DNA of 25,371 nt, taken from NCBI GenBank assembly GCA_036389715.1, contig DASVWH010000243.1, positions 1-25,371 of the forward strand. The letters run 5' to 3'. Shown here one piece after another: positions 7,262 to 15,203 of this stretch. Made by a program: the position numbers and the translations under genes. Each line of letters begins with the position of its first letter. Position 1 is the first letter of the stretch. The notes under the pieces were generated by a model. It made no database searches. It had not been told where the DNA came from and saw only the letters and a program-made list of their open reading frames with translations. Source of the DNA: DASVWH01 sp036389715 (GTDB lineage: Bacteria > Acidobacteriota > Blastocatellia > Pyrinomonadales > Pyrinomonadaceae).

Positions 7262-8236
7262 TCAGACTTTTTCCTGCACGGTCGAACCGAGCAGACCCGA
7301 CGGGCGGAATAAGAGAACCAGAATCAGGATCGCGAAGGCCACCGCGTCGCGGTAAGACGAAGAGATGCCGATGCCCTGCCCGTAGCCGACGATGAAGGTC
7401 TCGGCCGCCCCGATCAGCAGTCCGCCCAGGACAGCGCCCGGAATATTCCCGATGCCGCCGAGCACGGCCGCAACGAAGGCTTTGAGGCCGGTCGTGATGC
7501 CAATCAGCGGATTAATCTCGGAATTGTACTGCGAGATGAGGACGCCGCCGGTGGCCGCCAGCGCCGAGCCGAGCGCGAACGTGAAGGCGATGACCATGTC
7601 CGTGTTGATGCCCATCAGCTTCGCCGAGTTGAGATTGAAGGAGACGGCCCGCATCGCCGTCCCGAGCTTCGTCCGGTAGATGATGAATTGCAGGAGCATC
7701 ATCGCCAGCAGCGAGACGGAGAAGATGGCTATCTGCGCCTGCGAGATGGCCGCGTTGCCAAAGAGCGTGTAGCTTTTGTTCTCCAGCAGGGCCGGAAAGG
7801 AGCGCGGCTGGCCGCCGAAGAGGACGACGGCCAGATTCTCCAGCAGCAGCGAGACGCCGATGGCCGTAATCAGCGTCGTCATCCGCGAATACTTGCGGAC
7901 CGGGCGATAGGCGAAACGCTCAATGGCGACGCCGATCAGGGCCGCGATGAGCATCGCCCCGACGAGAGTGATGAGGGGAATGCTGATATCAACGATGGTC
8001 GTCGCCACGCCGACGGGCAGACCGATGCCGACCAGCTTGGCGATGATGCCGCTCGCCGCTGACAATAACCCGCGCGCAATGAAGAGGCCGGAGAAAGCTC
8101 CGGCCATGTAGATGTCTCCGTGCGCGAAGTTAATCAGGCGCAGGATGCCGTAGACCATCGTGTAGCCGAGCGCAATCAGGGCGTAAATGAACCCGATGGT
8201 CAGGCCGTTGATGAGTTGCTGAACGAAGGTGTCCAT
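7262..8236 (-). CDS. livH: Branched-chain amino acid ABC transporter permease LivH
   Basis: LivH is the partner permease of LivM in the inner membrane. The 324-residue product is close to family length and strongly hydrophobic with about eight membrane segments. It begins with the family hallmark GLTIGFIYALIALGYTMVYG followed by INFAHGDIYM, carries the coupling segment AMRAVSFNLNSAKLMGIN, and ends with ILVLLFRPSGLLG, all typical of LivH. An Ala/Ile-rich stretch at residues 55-85 is somewhat longer than in the shortest homologues. The ATG at 8236 lies 17 bp after livK, indicating the same operon. Substrate class (branched-chain or other hydrophobic amino acids, sometimes amides) cannot be narrowed from the permease alone. 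Confidence 0.96.
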   Translation of the reverse strand: MDTFVQQLINGLTIGFIYALIALGYTMVYGILRLINFAHGDIYMAGAFSGLFIARGLLSAASGIIAKLVGIGLPVGVATTIVDISIPLITLVGAMLIAALIGVAIERFAYRPVRKYSRMTTLITAIGVSLLLENLAVVLFGGQPRSFPALLENKSYTLFGNAAISQAQIAIFSVSLLAMMLLQFIIYRTKLGTAMRAVSFNLNSAKLMGINTDMVIAFTFALGSALAATGGVLISQYNSEINPLIGITTGLKAFVAAVLGGIGNIPGAVLGGLLIGAAETFIVGYGQGIGISSSYRDAVAFAILILVLLFRPSGLLGSTVQEKV

Positions 8237-8253
8237 AGCTGCCCTGTTGCTCG

Positions 8254-9579
8254 TTATTTGTTCGTGTTCACGCCGCCACCCTGGTTAGCCCCTGTCGCCG
8301 CAGGTGACGCAGCCGGAGACGACGCGGGCGAAGAGGCCGGAGACGATGCCGGACTGCCTGCCGGGCTGCCCGAAGGTGACGCGGAAGCGCCGGGCGAAGC
8401 GGCGGGCGCGCCCCCGGGAGCGTCCGGCTGGATGGTGGTGTTGTAGACGTACTTGCCGTTTTGCAGCTCAAGCACGACGGCCGGTTTGACGGCGTTGCGC
8501 TCGGCGTTAATCGTGATCGTGCCGGTGACACCGGCGAAGTTCACCGTCTGTGCTATCGCGTCGCGCAGCTTCTGGCCGTCGGTCGAACCGGCCCGTCTGA
8601 TCGCGTCGGCCAGCACCTTCATCGCGTCGTAGGCGAGCGCGGCCAGCGCATCGGGCATGACGTTGAAACGCGCCTTGTAGGTCGAGACGAAGTTCTGGAT
8701 GACCGGGTTGGGGTCGTCCATCGAAGAGTGGTTGGCCATGTAATCGCCGTTGAGCGCATCGCCGCCGAGTTCCCAGAGCTGCGGCGAATCCCAGCCGTCG
8801 CCGCCGAGCAGCGGGGCCTTGATGCCGAGCTGCTTGGACTGCTTGGCGATGACGCCGACCTGCGTGTAGTAGCCCGGCACGAAGATGACATCCGGGTTGG
8901 CCGAGCGGATGGCCGTCAACTGGCTGCTGAAGTCGCGGTCGTTCTGCGTGTAGGACTGGGTCTGGATGACGCTGCCGCCGAGCCGCGTGAAGTTCTGCTC
9001 GAAGAACTGGGCCAGCCCGCGGCTGTAGTCCGAGTTAACGTCGAGCAGGATGGCGGCCGTCTTGGCCTTCAGGTTATTGGCGGCAAACTTGGCCATCACT
9101 TCGCCCTGGAAGGGGTCTATGAAGCAGACGCGGAAGACGTAATCGCCGACCTGCGTCACTTTCGGATTGGTCGAAGAGGGCGTAATCATCGGAACCTTGG
9201 CGGCCTGCGCTTTGGGCGCGGCGGCCAGGCTGTTCGAGGATGCGACCTCGCCGAGCAGGGCGTGCACTCTGTTCTGGCTGACGAGCTTGGTGGCGACCGT
9301 CGCGGCCTGTTCGGGGCGTCCCTGGTCGTCTTCGACAATCAGCTCGATCTTGCGCCCGTTGATGCCGCCCGCGCGGTTAATCTCGTCGGCGGCCAGTTCA
9401 ACGCCGTTCTTCGTGGACTGTCCGAAGCTCGAAGTCTGGCCGGAGAGGTCGCCGTAGACGCCGACGCGGATCGGCCCCGTATCGCCGTCGCCTGAAGCGC
9501 TTTCGCCTCCCTTGCGTTCACACGACAGAGTGAAGAGCAGAGCTGCAACTAATCCGAGCGAGAGTAGAATTCTTTTCAT
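8254..9579 (-). CDS. livK: Branched-chain amino acid ABC transporter substrate-binding lipoprotein, LivK/LivJ family, with Ser-Pro-Ala tail
   Basis: This is the extracytoplasmic receptor of the importer (type I periplasmic binding fold, Peripla_BP_6 group). The 441-residue product starts with a signal sequence, MKRILLSLGLVAALLFTLSC, whose Cys20 makes it a likely lipoprotein, though the -3 position is not the usual Leu. The core shows IRVGVYGDLSGQTSSFGQS, then DEINRAGGINGRKIELIVEDDQG, and PMITPSSTNPKVT, all typical of Leu/Ile/Val-binding proteins. Residues about 385-441 form an unusual low-complexity tail of SPAS/SPAG-like units ending GGGVNTNK. The ATG at 9579 follows a GAGGTG ribosome binding site; a GTG at 9585 is also possible but overlaps that site. 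It is the first gene of livKHMGF, with a 17-bp gap to livH. Confidence 0.95.
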   Translation of the reverse strand: MKRILLSLGLVAALLFTLSCERKGGESASGDGDTGPIRVGVYGDLSGQTSSFGQSTKNGVELAADEINRAGGINGRKIELIVEDDQGRPEQAATVATKLVSQNRVHALLGEVASSNSLAAAPKAQAAKVPMITPSSTNPKVTQVGDYVFRVCFIDPFQGEVMAKFAANNLKAKTAAILLDVNSDYSRGLAQFFEQNFTRLGGSVIQTQSYTQNDRDFSSQLTAIRSANPDVIFVPGYYTQVGVIAKQSKQLGIKAPLLGGDGWDSPQLWELGGDALNGDYMANHSSMDDPNPVIQNFVSTYKARFNVMPDALAALAYDAMKVLADAIRRAGSTDGQKLRDAIAQTVNFAGVTGTITINAERNAVKPAVVLELQNGKYVYNTTIQPDAPGGAPAASPGASASPSGSPAGSPASSPASSPASSPAASPAATGANQGGGVNTNK

Positions 9580-9854
9580 AGACACCTCATAAGCGTAGCT
9601 TTAAGTTTTGATGACTGCTCAGAACGAGAGACCGAGGCGCAAGCGACCCTTTGAAAGTCTGTAGCCGCAATCGTTGACGCCGGTTGTTTTCCGGGCACGG
9701 GCTGCACTTGCCGGGACGTTCGAAGGCTCGGCGCGGGCCGCGTGGCGGAAGAACTCCCGACGAAAGCCGCCCTTTCTTAAGCCTGCCCCGGCACGCAGGC
9801 GTTCTCATCTGAACGCACACCGCGCCGTCCGTAACTCCTGACTGTGTTCAGAGC

Positions 9855-9884
9855 ATAATAGCGGTCAGTCGCGCGTCTAGGCAA
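9855..9884 (-). promoter_or_regulatory. Putative promoter of the liv operon
   Basis: Read on the minus strand, TTGCCT (9884-9879) and TATTAT (9860-9855) are separated by 18 bp, close to the housekeeping -35/-10 consensus, in an AT-richer patch upstream of livK. The implied transcript has a leader of about 270 nt. Confidence 0.45.
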
Positions 9885-9947
9885 ACTCCCGCAGGGGTGC
9901 AAATCCAGCGAACGCGCATTATACAGTTTCAATGCCCGCTGTCGAGC

Positions 9948-9972
9948 GTTTATTGCCCGCAGCTTCTGGTAA
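9948..9972 (+). promoter_or_regulatory. Weak stress-type promoter candidate
   Basis: GTTTAT and TGGTAA are separated by 13 bp, 122 bp before the start of the glycine-zipper gene. This resembles the sigma-B pattern (GTTT..., 12-15 bp, GGGTA.) but with mismatches, and nothing here shows that the organism has such a sigma factor. Confidence 0.2.
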
Positions 9973-10094
9973 ACTCAAGCGCCGGGCCCCGCGCCCCGCC
10001 TTTGAGACGGAAATCGGACACCGGGCCGAGGCGACGCGAGCGCGCTGTCGCGCGCGCCATAAAACTTTCGGAGCCGTGAAAGGAGCAGCAAACG

Positions 10095-10673
10095 ATGAGT
10101 GACGAGAAGAAAGACGGCGGCGGCGCAGAGGCCGCGAGCGGCGCGGCAGACCGCAAACCGAACCGCGTGCTGACCGGGCTGTTCAAGGATAGGGATGACG
10201 CCGAGCGCGCCTACAACTCATTGGCCACTCGCGGGTACGGCGCGGATGATGTCCACGTCTTGATGTCGGACGAGACGCGCCGGAGGCTTTACCCGCCGGG
10301 CGCTCCGGTCGAGACGGAACTAGGCAGCAAGGCCCTGGAAGGTGCGGGCGTGGGCGCGGGCGTCGGCGGCGCGGTCGGGGCGACGCTGGCCGCCGTCGCA
10401 GCCATCGGCACGACGCTGGCCCTGCCCGGGCTCGGCCTTATCGTCGCCGGGCCTCTCGCGGCGGCGCTCGCGGGCGCGGGCGCTGGCGGCCTGACAGGCG
10501 GGCTCATCGGCGCACTCATCGGCGCAGGGATTCCCGAAGAGCACGTCCGGTATTATGAAGAGGGCATCAGGGAGGGCGGCATCATGATGGGCGTCGAGCC
10601 GCGCTCGGACGAAGACGCGGACCGCCTGGAAAACGAGTGGAAGAACTATCGCGGCGAATACATCCATCGCTAA
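10095..10673 (+). CDS. Glycine-zipper general-stress-type protein (YflT-like N-terminus)
   Basis: The 192-residue product has three parts. Residues 1-20 are a polar, disordered-looking leader. Residues 21-62 (RVLTGLFKDRDDAERAYNSL and VHVLMSDETRR) resemble the short alpha/beta 'general stress protein 17M' (YflT) module. Residues 82-145 are a Gly/Ala-rich hydrophobic stretch with GxxxG spacing, which probably forms packed helices in or at a membrane. A conserved C-terminal part follows (IPEEHVRYYEEGI, GGIMMGVEPRSDEDAD). The ATG at 10095 has AAAGGAG nine nt upstream. The protein at 15661-16212 shares the whole layout and is a clear paralog. Biochemical function is unknown; a stress-linked role is inferred from the family name only. 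A hairpin terminator candidate follows at 10699-10722, so it is probably a single-gene unit. Confidence 0.85.
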   Translation: MSDEKKDGGGAEAASGAADRKPNRVLTGLFKDRDDAERAYNSLATRGYGADDVHVLMSDETRRRLYPPGAPVETELGSKALEGAGVGAGVGGAVGATLAAVAAIGTTLALPGLGLIVAGPLAAALAGAGAGGLTGGLIGALIGAGIPEEHVRYYEEGIREGGIMMGVEPRSDEDADRLENEWKNYRGEYIHR

Positions 10674-10698
10674 ACATCGCTTTCAACTCCGGCAGAAA

Positions 10699-10722
10699 AG
10701 GAGTAGCTTGAGGGCTGCTCCT
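10699..10722 (+). terminator. Candidate intrinsic terminator after the glycine-zipper gene
   Basis: AGGAGTAGC pairs with GCTGCTCCT across a 6-nt loop (one G-U pair), followed by GATTATTT. The T tract is interrupted, so termination may be partial. Confidence 0.5.
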
Positions 10723-10766
10723 GATTATTTCGCCAGGGCTTCGAGCCCGGACTGGTAGACCTTAAG

Positions 10767-12269
10767 ATGAAGGAAGCCGAGGAGGCTCGGCGCGGACTCT
10801 TCGCGCCGGAGCTTGGAGACATGAGCGCCGCGGACTTTCGCCGATTCGGCCACGAGGTCATAGACTGGGTCGGCGACTACCTGGAAAAGATCGAGCAGCG
10901 CCCCGTCCTCTCGCAGGTAGAGCCGGGCGACCTGGTGGCGGGGCTGCCGTCCGCCGCGCCGCAAACGGGTGAAGCGATGGAGGCGATTCTGGCCGACGTT
11001 GACCGCCTCATCGCGCCCGCTTTGACGCACTGGAATCACCCCTCCTTCTTCGCCTACTTCGCAACTTCCGCTTCGACGCCCGGCATCTTCGGCGAGCTTT
11101 TGACCGCGGCCTTCGACGTTAAGGGGATGCTCTGGCGGACTTCGCCCGCCGCCATCGAGTTGGAAGAAGTCGCGCTCTCCTGGCTGCGGCAGATGATGGG
11201 ACTCGACGCGGGACTCGACGGCATCATCTACGACACGGCGTCCGTTTCGAGCATGCACGCGATTGCCGCCGCGCGCGAGAGCCTGGACCTGCGCATCCGC
11301 GAAGAGGGGATGAGCGGGCGCGGCGACCTGCCGCTGCTGCGTGTTTACGTTTCCGAGCAGGCCCATTCGTCAATCGAGAAGGGCGTCATTACGCTGGGGC
11401 TCGGCCAACGCTCGCTCTGCAAGGTCGGGACGGACGCCGAATTTCGGATGGACGCGGGGGCGCTCGCGCGTGCCATCGAGGATGACAGGCGAAGCGGCGC
11501 GCTTCCACTGTGCGTCGTTGCGACCGTCGGCACGACTTCGACTTCGAGCATAGACCCGCTACCGGCCATCGCCGCCATCTGCCGCGAACAGCAGCTCTGG
11601 CTCCACGTGGACGCGGCCTACGCCGGTTCGGCGGCGCTGCTGCCGGAGCTGCGTCACATTCTGGACGGCAGCCGGGACGCCGATTCTCTCGTCGTCAATC
11701 CGCACAAGTGGCTCTTCACGCCGTTCGACCTCTCGGTGCTCTACTGCCGCCGGATGGACATCCTGCGCCGCGCCTTCTCGCTCGTCCCGGAATACCTGCG
11801 GACTACGGAGGCCGAGACGGTGCGCAACGGGATGGACTACGGCATACAGCTCGGCCGCCGCTTCCGCGCGCTCAAGCTCTGGATGATTATCCGCTACTTC
11901 GGGCACGAAGGTCTGGCCGCGCGCATCCGCGAGCACTGCCGCCTGGCCCAACTGTTCGCCGGGTGGGTCGAAGCAGCGCCCGGCTGGGAGTTGCTCGCGC
12001 CCGCGCCCTTCAGCCTGGTCTGTTTTCGCGCCTGCCCGGGACGCGAAGGCGAGACGAACGAAGCGCGGGCCGCGCGTCTCGACGCGCTCAATGAAACGCT
12101 CATGCAGCGGGTCAATGCGACCGGTGCGGCCTTTATCTCGCACACACGGCTGGGCGACGCCTTCACGCTGCGGCTCGCCATCGGCAACATTCGCACGACC
12201 GAAGAGCATGTCCGCCGCGTCTGGACGCTCCTTAATGAAGAGGCGGCCCGTCTCGCTGCTGCCGCCTGA
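10767..12269 (+). CDS. PLP-dependent aromatic-L-amino-acid-type decarboxylase (group II)
   Basis: Group II decarboxylases remove the carboxyl group of aromatic amino acids (Trp, Tyr, Phe, DOPA) to give amines. The 500-residue product has normal length and the family landmarks: WNHPSFFAYFATSAS near residue 92, SEQAHSSIEKG with the cofactor-stacking His at 200, HVDAAYAGS with the pyridine-binding Asp at 282, and NPHKW with the PLP lysine at 314. These match the aromatic decarboxylase branch better than glutamate decarboxylase. The ATG at 10767 lacks a clear ribosome binding site; an ATG at 10821 is preceded by GGAG but would remove 18 residues and sits close to it. No transporter or partner enzyme for an amine pathway is adjacent, so the substrate is open. 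A terminator-like hairpin follows at 12403-12422. Confidence 0.92.
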   Translation: MKEAEEARRGLFAPELGDMSAADFRRFGHEVIDWVGDYLEKIEQRPVLSQVEPGDLVAGLPSAAPQTGEAMEAILADVDRLIAPALTHWNHPSFFAYFATSASTPGIFGELLTAAFDVKGMLWRTSPAAIELEEVALSWLRQMMGLDAGLDGIIYDTASVSSMHAIAAARESLDLRIREEGMSGRGDLPLLRVYVSEQAHSSIEKGVITLGLGQRSLCKVGTDAEFRMDAGALARAIEDDRRSGALPLCVVATVGTTSTSSIDPLPAIAAICREQQLWLHVDAAYAGSAALLPELRHILDGSRDADSLVVNPHKWLFTPFDLSVLYCRRMDILRRAFSLVPEYLRTTEAETVRNGMDYGIQLGRRFRALKLWMIIRYFGHEGLAARIREHCRLAQLFAGWVEAAPGWELLAPAPFSLVCFRACPGREGETNEARAARLDALNETLMQRVNATGAAFISHTRLGDAFTLRLAIGNIRTTEEHVRRVWTLLNEEAARLAAAA

Positions 12270-12328
12270 ACGCGCCGCCACACTTGAGGCTGGCCGGAGC
12301 ATTTCAGGCTGACGCCGTGCCCTCGGGC

Positions 12329-12359
12329 TTGCGTGCGCGGTCAAGCTCTGTGCTATAGA
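12329..12359 (+). promoter_or_regulatory. Putative promoter upstream of the S9 peptidase
   Basis: TTGCGT (12329-12334) and TATAGA (12354-12359) are separated by 19 bp, or 18 bp if CTATAG is read as the -10. The hairpin at 12403-12422 would then lie in the leader of the peptidase transcript, leaving it unclear whether the hairpin ends the upstream gene or attenuates this one. Confidence 0.3.
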
Positions 12360-12402
12360 GAAAGCGCACGGGCGCGTCACGGAAACGCTGCGCGCAGAGA
12401 TT

Positions 12403-12422
12403 TTTTCCGGCGGAAAATTTTT
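12403..12422 (+). terminator. Candidate terminator or attenuator between decarboxylase and peptidase
   Basis: TTTTCC pairs with GGAAAA around GGC and is followed at once by TTTTT. The stem is short and AT-rich, but the T run is uninterrupted. The position is 134 bp after the decarboxylase stop and 44 bp before the peptidase start. Confidence 0.45.
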
Positions 12423-12465
12423 GTCGTCAAGGTCCAAACCCGCCCGTTCGATAGGCTATATCCAC

Positions 12466-14739
12466 ATGATGCCAAAACATCTTGCATTGATGCTGCGCGC
12501 ACTGGTCCGCTTGAAGAGACCGTCCGCGTCGAGCTTTCCGGCGCTGCTCGTCCTCTTCGCGGCGCTCAGTCCCGCCGCCCTGGCCCAGCGCCTGATGACG
12601 CCCGAAGACACGCTGCGCGTCGGCAGCGTCGGCGACGCGCAAATCTCGCCCGACGGGGAATGGGTCGCTTACACCGTCTCGACGACGGAAGGCGACGTGA
12701 CGCGCAGCACGCTCTGGCTGGTGCGTGCGCGCGCGAATCCGGCGACCGGCCGGACAATCGAAGATGGATTGGCGTACACGCGGACGCCTCCGGTCCAACT
12801 CCTTGCGCCAGGATGGAATGCGTCCGCGCCGCGCTGGTCGCCGGACGGCAGGCGCCTCGCGTTTTTCGCCAGGCAGCAGGAGCGCAGCGGCATCTGGGTC
12901 GTCTCGCTGGCCGACCGGCAGCCGCGCTTCCTGGTCCCCGTCGCGGAGACCAACTTTTATCTTCCCTACGCGGGCGAGTCCTTCGCCTGGTCGCCGGATT
13001 CGCGGCGCATCGCTTTCATCAGCGCGACGGAAGAGCCTGCGGCGGCGCAGCCGGACGCGGCGCGGCCACTCGCTCGCGGCGGCACGGACGACCCGCGCAT
13101 CGTAGACCGCATCCAGTATAAATCCCGCACCTCTTTCTCCGACCGCAGGCGCACACACCTCTGGATGGTCGAAGTAGACTCTTCGTCCGCGGCTGAAGGC
13201 GCGCCGCGTCAATTGACTTCCGGCCAGTACTACGATCACGCGCTGGCCTGGAGCCCGCGCGGCGACGAGATAGCCTTTCTCTCCAATCACGAAGCTGAGC
13301 CGGAGGCGACCAACAACTCGGACATCTTCGCCGTTGATCTGAACGGGCGCACGCGCCAGTTGACGCAGACGCGCGGCTGCGAGTACGAGCCCGCCTGGTC
13401 GCCGGACGGCAAGTGGCTCGCTTACACGGCGACCAAGCGTGAGGTGACGACGATTGACAGCGTCGCGGAAGACGCGCACGTCTGGATAATCGAGGCGGGC
13501 GGAGGCCAGGGACGCGAACTCTCCGGCGCGCATGACCGCCGTGCGCGCAGCCCGCGCTGGTTGTCCGACAACCGCACGATACTTTTCCTCGCGGGCGACA
13601 TGGGGCGAACACTGATCTATCGCGTCGGCATCGAGCGAGAGCAGGTGCGGCCCGTCTCGCTCCTCTACTTTGGCGGTCCCAATCAAAGGGACGGGTTTTT
13701 CGTGACTGACGGGGCGGCCACCGACAACAAAGCGATGGGCCCGCCGCGCCGCGCGAGACCTTTTCAGATCAACAGCTTCAGCATCGCCTCGCGCAGCGCC
13801 GTGAGGGTCAGGCAGGGCGTTGATTCGAGCATCGCCTACGCGTCGCCCCTGGCCTTCACGCTGAGCGACGCCCTGCATCCGGCCGAAATCTGGTACGCCT
13901 TTGGGCCGAGCGCTCCCGTGCGGCGCTTGAGTGCGCACAACGATGCGCTGCTCGACTCGCTTTCGCTGGTCGAGCCCGAAGACTTGAGCTTCAAGAGTTT
14001 TGACGGGACGACTGTTCAAGGCTGGCTGCTGAAGCCCGCAGGCTGGCGCGAAGACCGCAGCTATCCGCTCATCCTGAGCATTCACGGCGGGCCGCACGGG
14101 ATGTTCGGCTACGGCTTCAACTCGACGTTTCAGGTCTACGCGGCGCGCGGCTACGCGGTGCTTTACCTGAACCCGCGCGGGTCGAGCGGCTACGGGCAGA
14201 AGTTTTCCGACGGGACGCTGCGCGAGTGGGGCGGCGGCGATTACCGCGACCTGATGGCGGGCCTGGACGAAGCCCTGCGCACGCGCTCCTGGATTGACCC
14301 CGACAGGCTGGGCGTCACGGGCGGCTCTTACGGCGGCTTTATGACCAACTGGATTATCACGCAGACGACGCGCTTCAGGGCGGCGGTCGCCTCCGCGAGC
14401 GTCAGCAACCTGATTAGCTTCTACGCGACCTCGCTCTACCAGGACTTGATTCACGCCGAGTTCGGCGGCTTTCCCTGGGACGATTACGACCTGCTCTGGC
14501 GCTGGTCGCCGCTGCGCTACGTCAGGCAGGCGCAGACGCCGACGCTCCTGCTGCACGGCGAGCAGGACAACGACGTGCACATCACACAGGCCGAAGAGAT
14601 GTACATGGCGCTCAGGCGGCGCGGCATCGAAACGGTGCTCGTGCGTTACCCGCGCGAGGGGCACGGGCTCAGGGAGCCGCGCCACCGTCTCGACGCGCTG
14701 GAAAGAACGCTCGGCTGGTTCGACAGATTCCTGAAGTAG
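12466..14739 (+). CDS. Exported S9 family (prolyl oligopeptidase-type) peptidase
   Basis: S9 enzymes such as dipeptidyl aminopeptidases and acylaminoacyl peptidases cleave short peptides with a serine hydrolase domain capped by a beta propeller. From the ATG at 12466 the product has 757 residues. A signal peptide is visible, with basic n-region and FPALLVLFAALSPAALA-Q giving a cleavage site near residue 40. The propeller contains at least five TolB/PD40-like repeats (SPDGEWVAYTV, SPDGRRLAFFA, SPDSRRIAFIS, SPRGDEIAFLS, SPDGKWLAYTA). The C-terminal hydrolase has HGGPHG (oxyanion region), GGSYGGF with Ser621, HGEQD with Asp701, and GHG with His733. The frame is open from a TTG at 12421, but the ATG pair at 12466/12469 fits a signal peptide better; ATG 12490 is also possible. 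No ribosome binding site is clear. Probably acts in the periplasm on imported or secreted peptides. Confidence 0.93.
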   Translation: MMPKHLALMLRALVRLKRPSASSFPALLVLFAALSPAALAQRLMTPEDTLRVGSVGDAQISPDGEWVAYTVSTTEGDVTRSTLWLVRARANPATGRTIEDGLAYTRTPPVQLLAPGWNASAPRWSPDGRRLAFFARQQERSGIWVVSLADRQPRFLVPVAETNFYLPYAGESFAWSPDSRRIAFISATEEPAAAQPDAARPLARGGTDDPRIVDRIQYKSRTSFSDRRRTHLWMVEVDSSSAAEGAPRQLTSGQYYDHALAWSPRGDEIAFLSNHEAEPEATNNSDIFAVDLNGRTRQLTQTRGCEYEPAWSPDGKWLAYTATKREVTTIDSVAEDAHVWIIEAGGGQGRELSGAHDRRARSPRWLSDNRTILFLAGDMGRTLIYRVGIEREQVRPVSLLYFGGPNQRDGFFVTDGAATDNKAMGPPRRARPFQINSFSIASRSAVRVRQGVDSSIAYASPLAFTLSDALHPAEIWYAFGPSAPVRRLSAHNDALLDSLSLVEPEDLSFKSFDGTTVQGWLLKPAGWREDRSYPLILSIHGGPHGMFGYGFNSTFQVYAARGYAVLYLNPRGSSGYGQKFSDGTLREWGGGDYRDLMAGLDEALRTRSWIDPDRLGVTGGSYGGFMTNWIITQTTRFRAAVASASVSNLISFYATSLYQDLIHAEFGGFPWDDYDLLWRWSPLRYVRQAQTPTLLLHGEQDNDVHITQAEEMYMALRRRGIETVLVRYPREGHGLREPRHRLDALERTLGWFDRFLK

Positions 14740-14799
14740 CGGGCCAAGGAAGCGCGGGCCCTTTGACCGCATCACAGCGCCTCGCGGCGCGAGTTTGAA

Positions 14800-14827
14800 T
14801 TCAGAGCTTAAAGTTCAGAGGTTGAAA
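14800..14827. repeat. Short heptamer-spaced repeat upstream of the Dabb gene
   Basis: TTCAGAG, CTTAAAG, TTCAGAG and GTTGAAA follow each other in strict 7-bp register, the first and third units being identical. It is much smaller than the liv-operon repeats but has the same unit length. It ends 11 bp before the Dabb start codon. Confidence 0.45.
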
Positions 14828-14838
14828 ACGAGAAGAGT

Positions 14839-15138
14839 ATGTTGACACACATCGTCATCTGGAAATATCGCGCGGACGTGGATGAGGCCACGCGCGCGGA
14901 GCACGTCGCGCGGCTGCGGCGGCTCTCGGACATCATCCCGGAGGTCGAGAGCCTGAGCGTCGGCTTCGACGTGCTGCAACTGCCTCGCTCTTACGACACG
15001 GGGCTCGTCGCAGTCTTCCGCGACCGCAAGGGGCTCGAAGCCTACACGGTTCACCCCGAGCACGTCCTGGTCGCGAGCCTCGGACGCAACATCAGCGAAC
15101 ACATCGCCTCGGTGGATTTCGAGGGCGGCGAAAGCTGA
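14839..15138 (+). CDS. Dabb family (stress responsive alpha/beta barrel) protein
   Basis: The 99-residue product matches the Dabb domain in length and pattern: it opens with MLTHIVIWKYR, has the helix with LRRLSDIIPEVESLSVGFDV, then YDTGLVAVFRDRKGLEAYTVHPEHV and a C-terminal VDFEG strand. These small proteins form dimeric ferredoxin-like barrels. Some are salt-stress-induced plant proteins and related folds include polyketide cyclases, but most bacterial members have no proven function. The ATG at 14839 is preceded by GAGAAGAG. It is 99 bp after the peptidase on the same strand, so read-through is possible. A strong hairpin at 15204-15240 separates it from the convergent lipoprotein gene. Confidence 0.88.
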   Translation: MLTHIVIWKYRADVDEATRAEHVARLRRLSDIIPEVESLSVGFDVLQLPRSYDTGLVAVFRDRKGLEAYTVHPEHVLVASLGRNISEHIASVDFEGGES

Positions 15139-15203
15139 AGGCGATGCGTTCCAAGCGGGCACGGGCGCTAAAAGCAGTCAGGACCGGACGGACGCTAAAA
15201 ACA

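Larger units (their letters stand above)
9580..10094. other. Divergent intergenic region between livK and the glycine-zipper gene
   Basis: This stretch of about 515 bp holds no supported protein gene. It contains the livK promoter candidate at 9855-9884 (minus), which would give a leader of about 270 nt, and a weak stress-type promoter candidate at 9948-9972 (plus). The leader has GC-rich segments able to pair locally, but I could not match it to a known riboswitch class. A 77-codon minus frame starting from GTG at 9820 is Arg-rich, has no ribosome binding site and looks like chance. Confidence 0.6.

Noticed and set aside
9700..9740. GTTCGAAGGC resembling a tRNA T-loop
   Set aside because: The flanking 5-bp segments do not pair and no anticodon or acceptor stem fits.
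9587..9820. 77-codon minus frame in the liv leader, considered as a leader peptide
   Set aside because: It starts with GTG without a ribosome binding site, is Arg-rich rather than enriched in Leu/Ile/Val codons in a row, and shows no attenuator arrangement that I could recognise.
12427..14775. 782-codon open frame on the minus strand opposite the S9 peptidase
   Set aside because: The plus-strand product has signal peptide, propeller repeats and an intact catalytic triad. The opposite frame is Arg/Ala/Val-rich with no recognisable motif, as expected for an antisense frame in GC-rich DNA.
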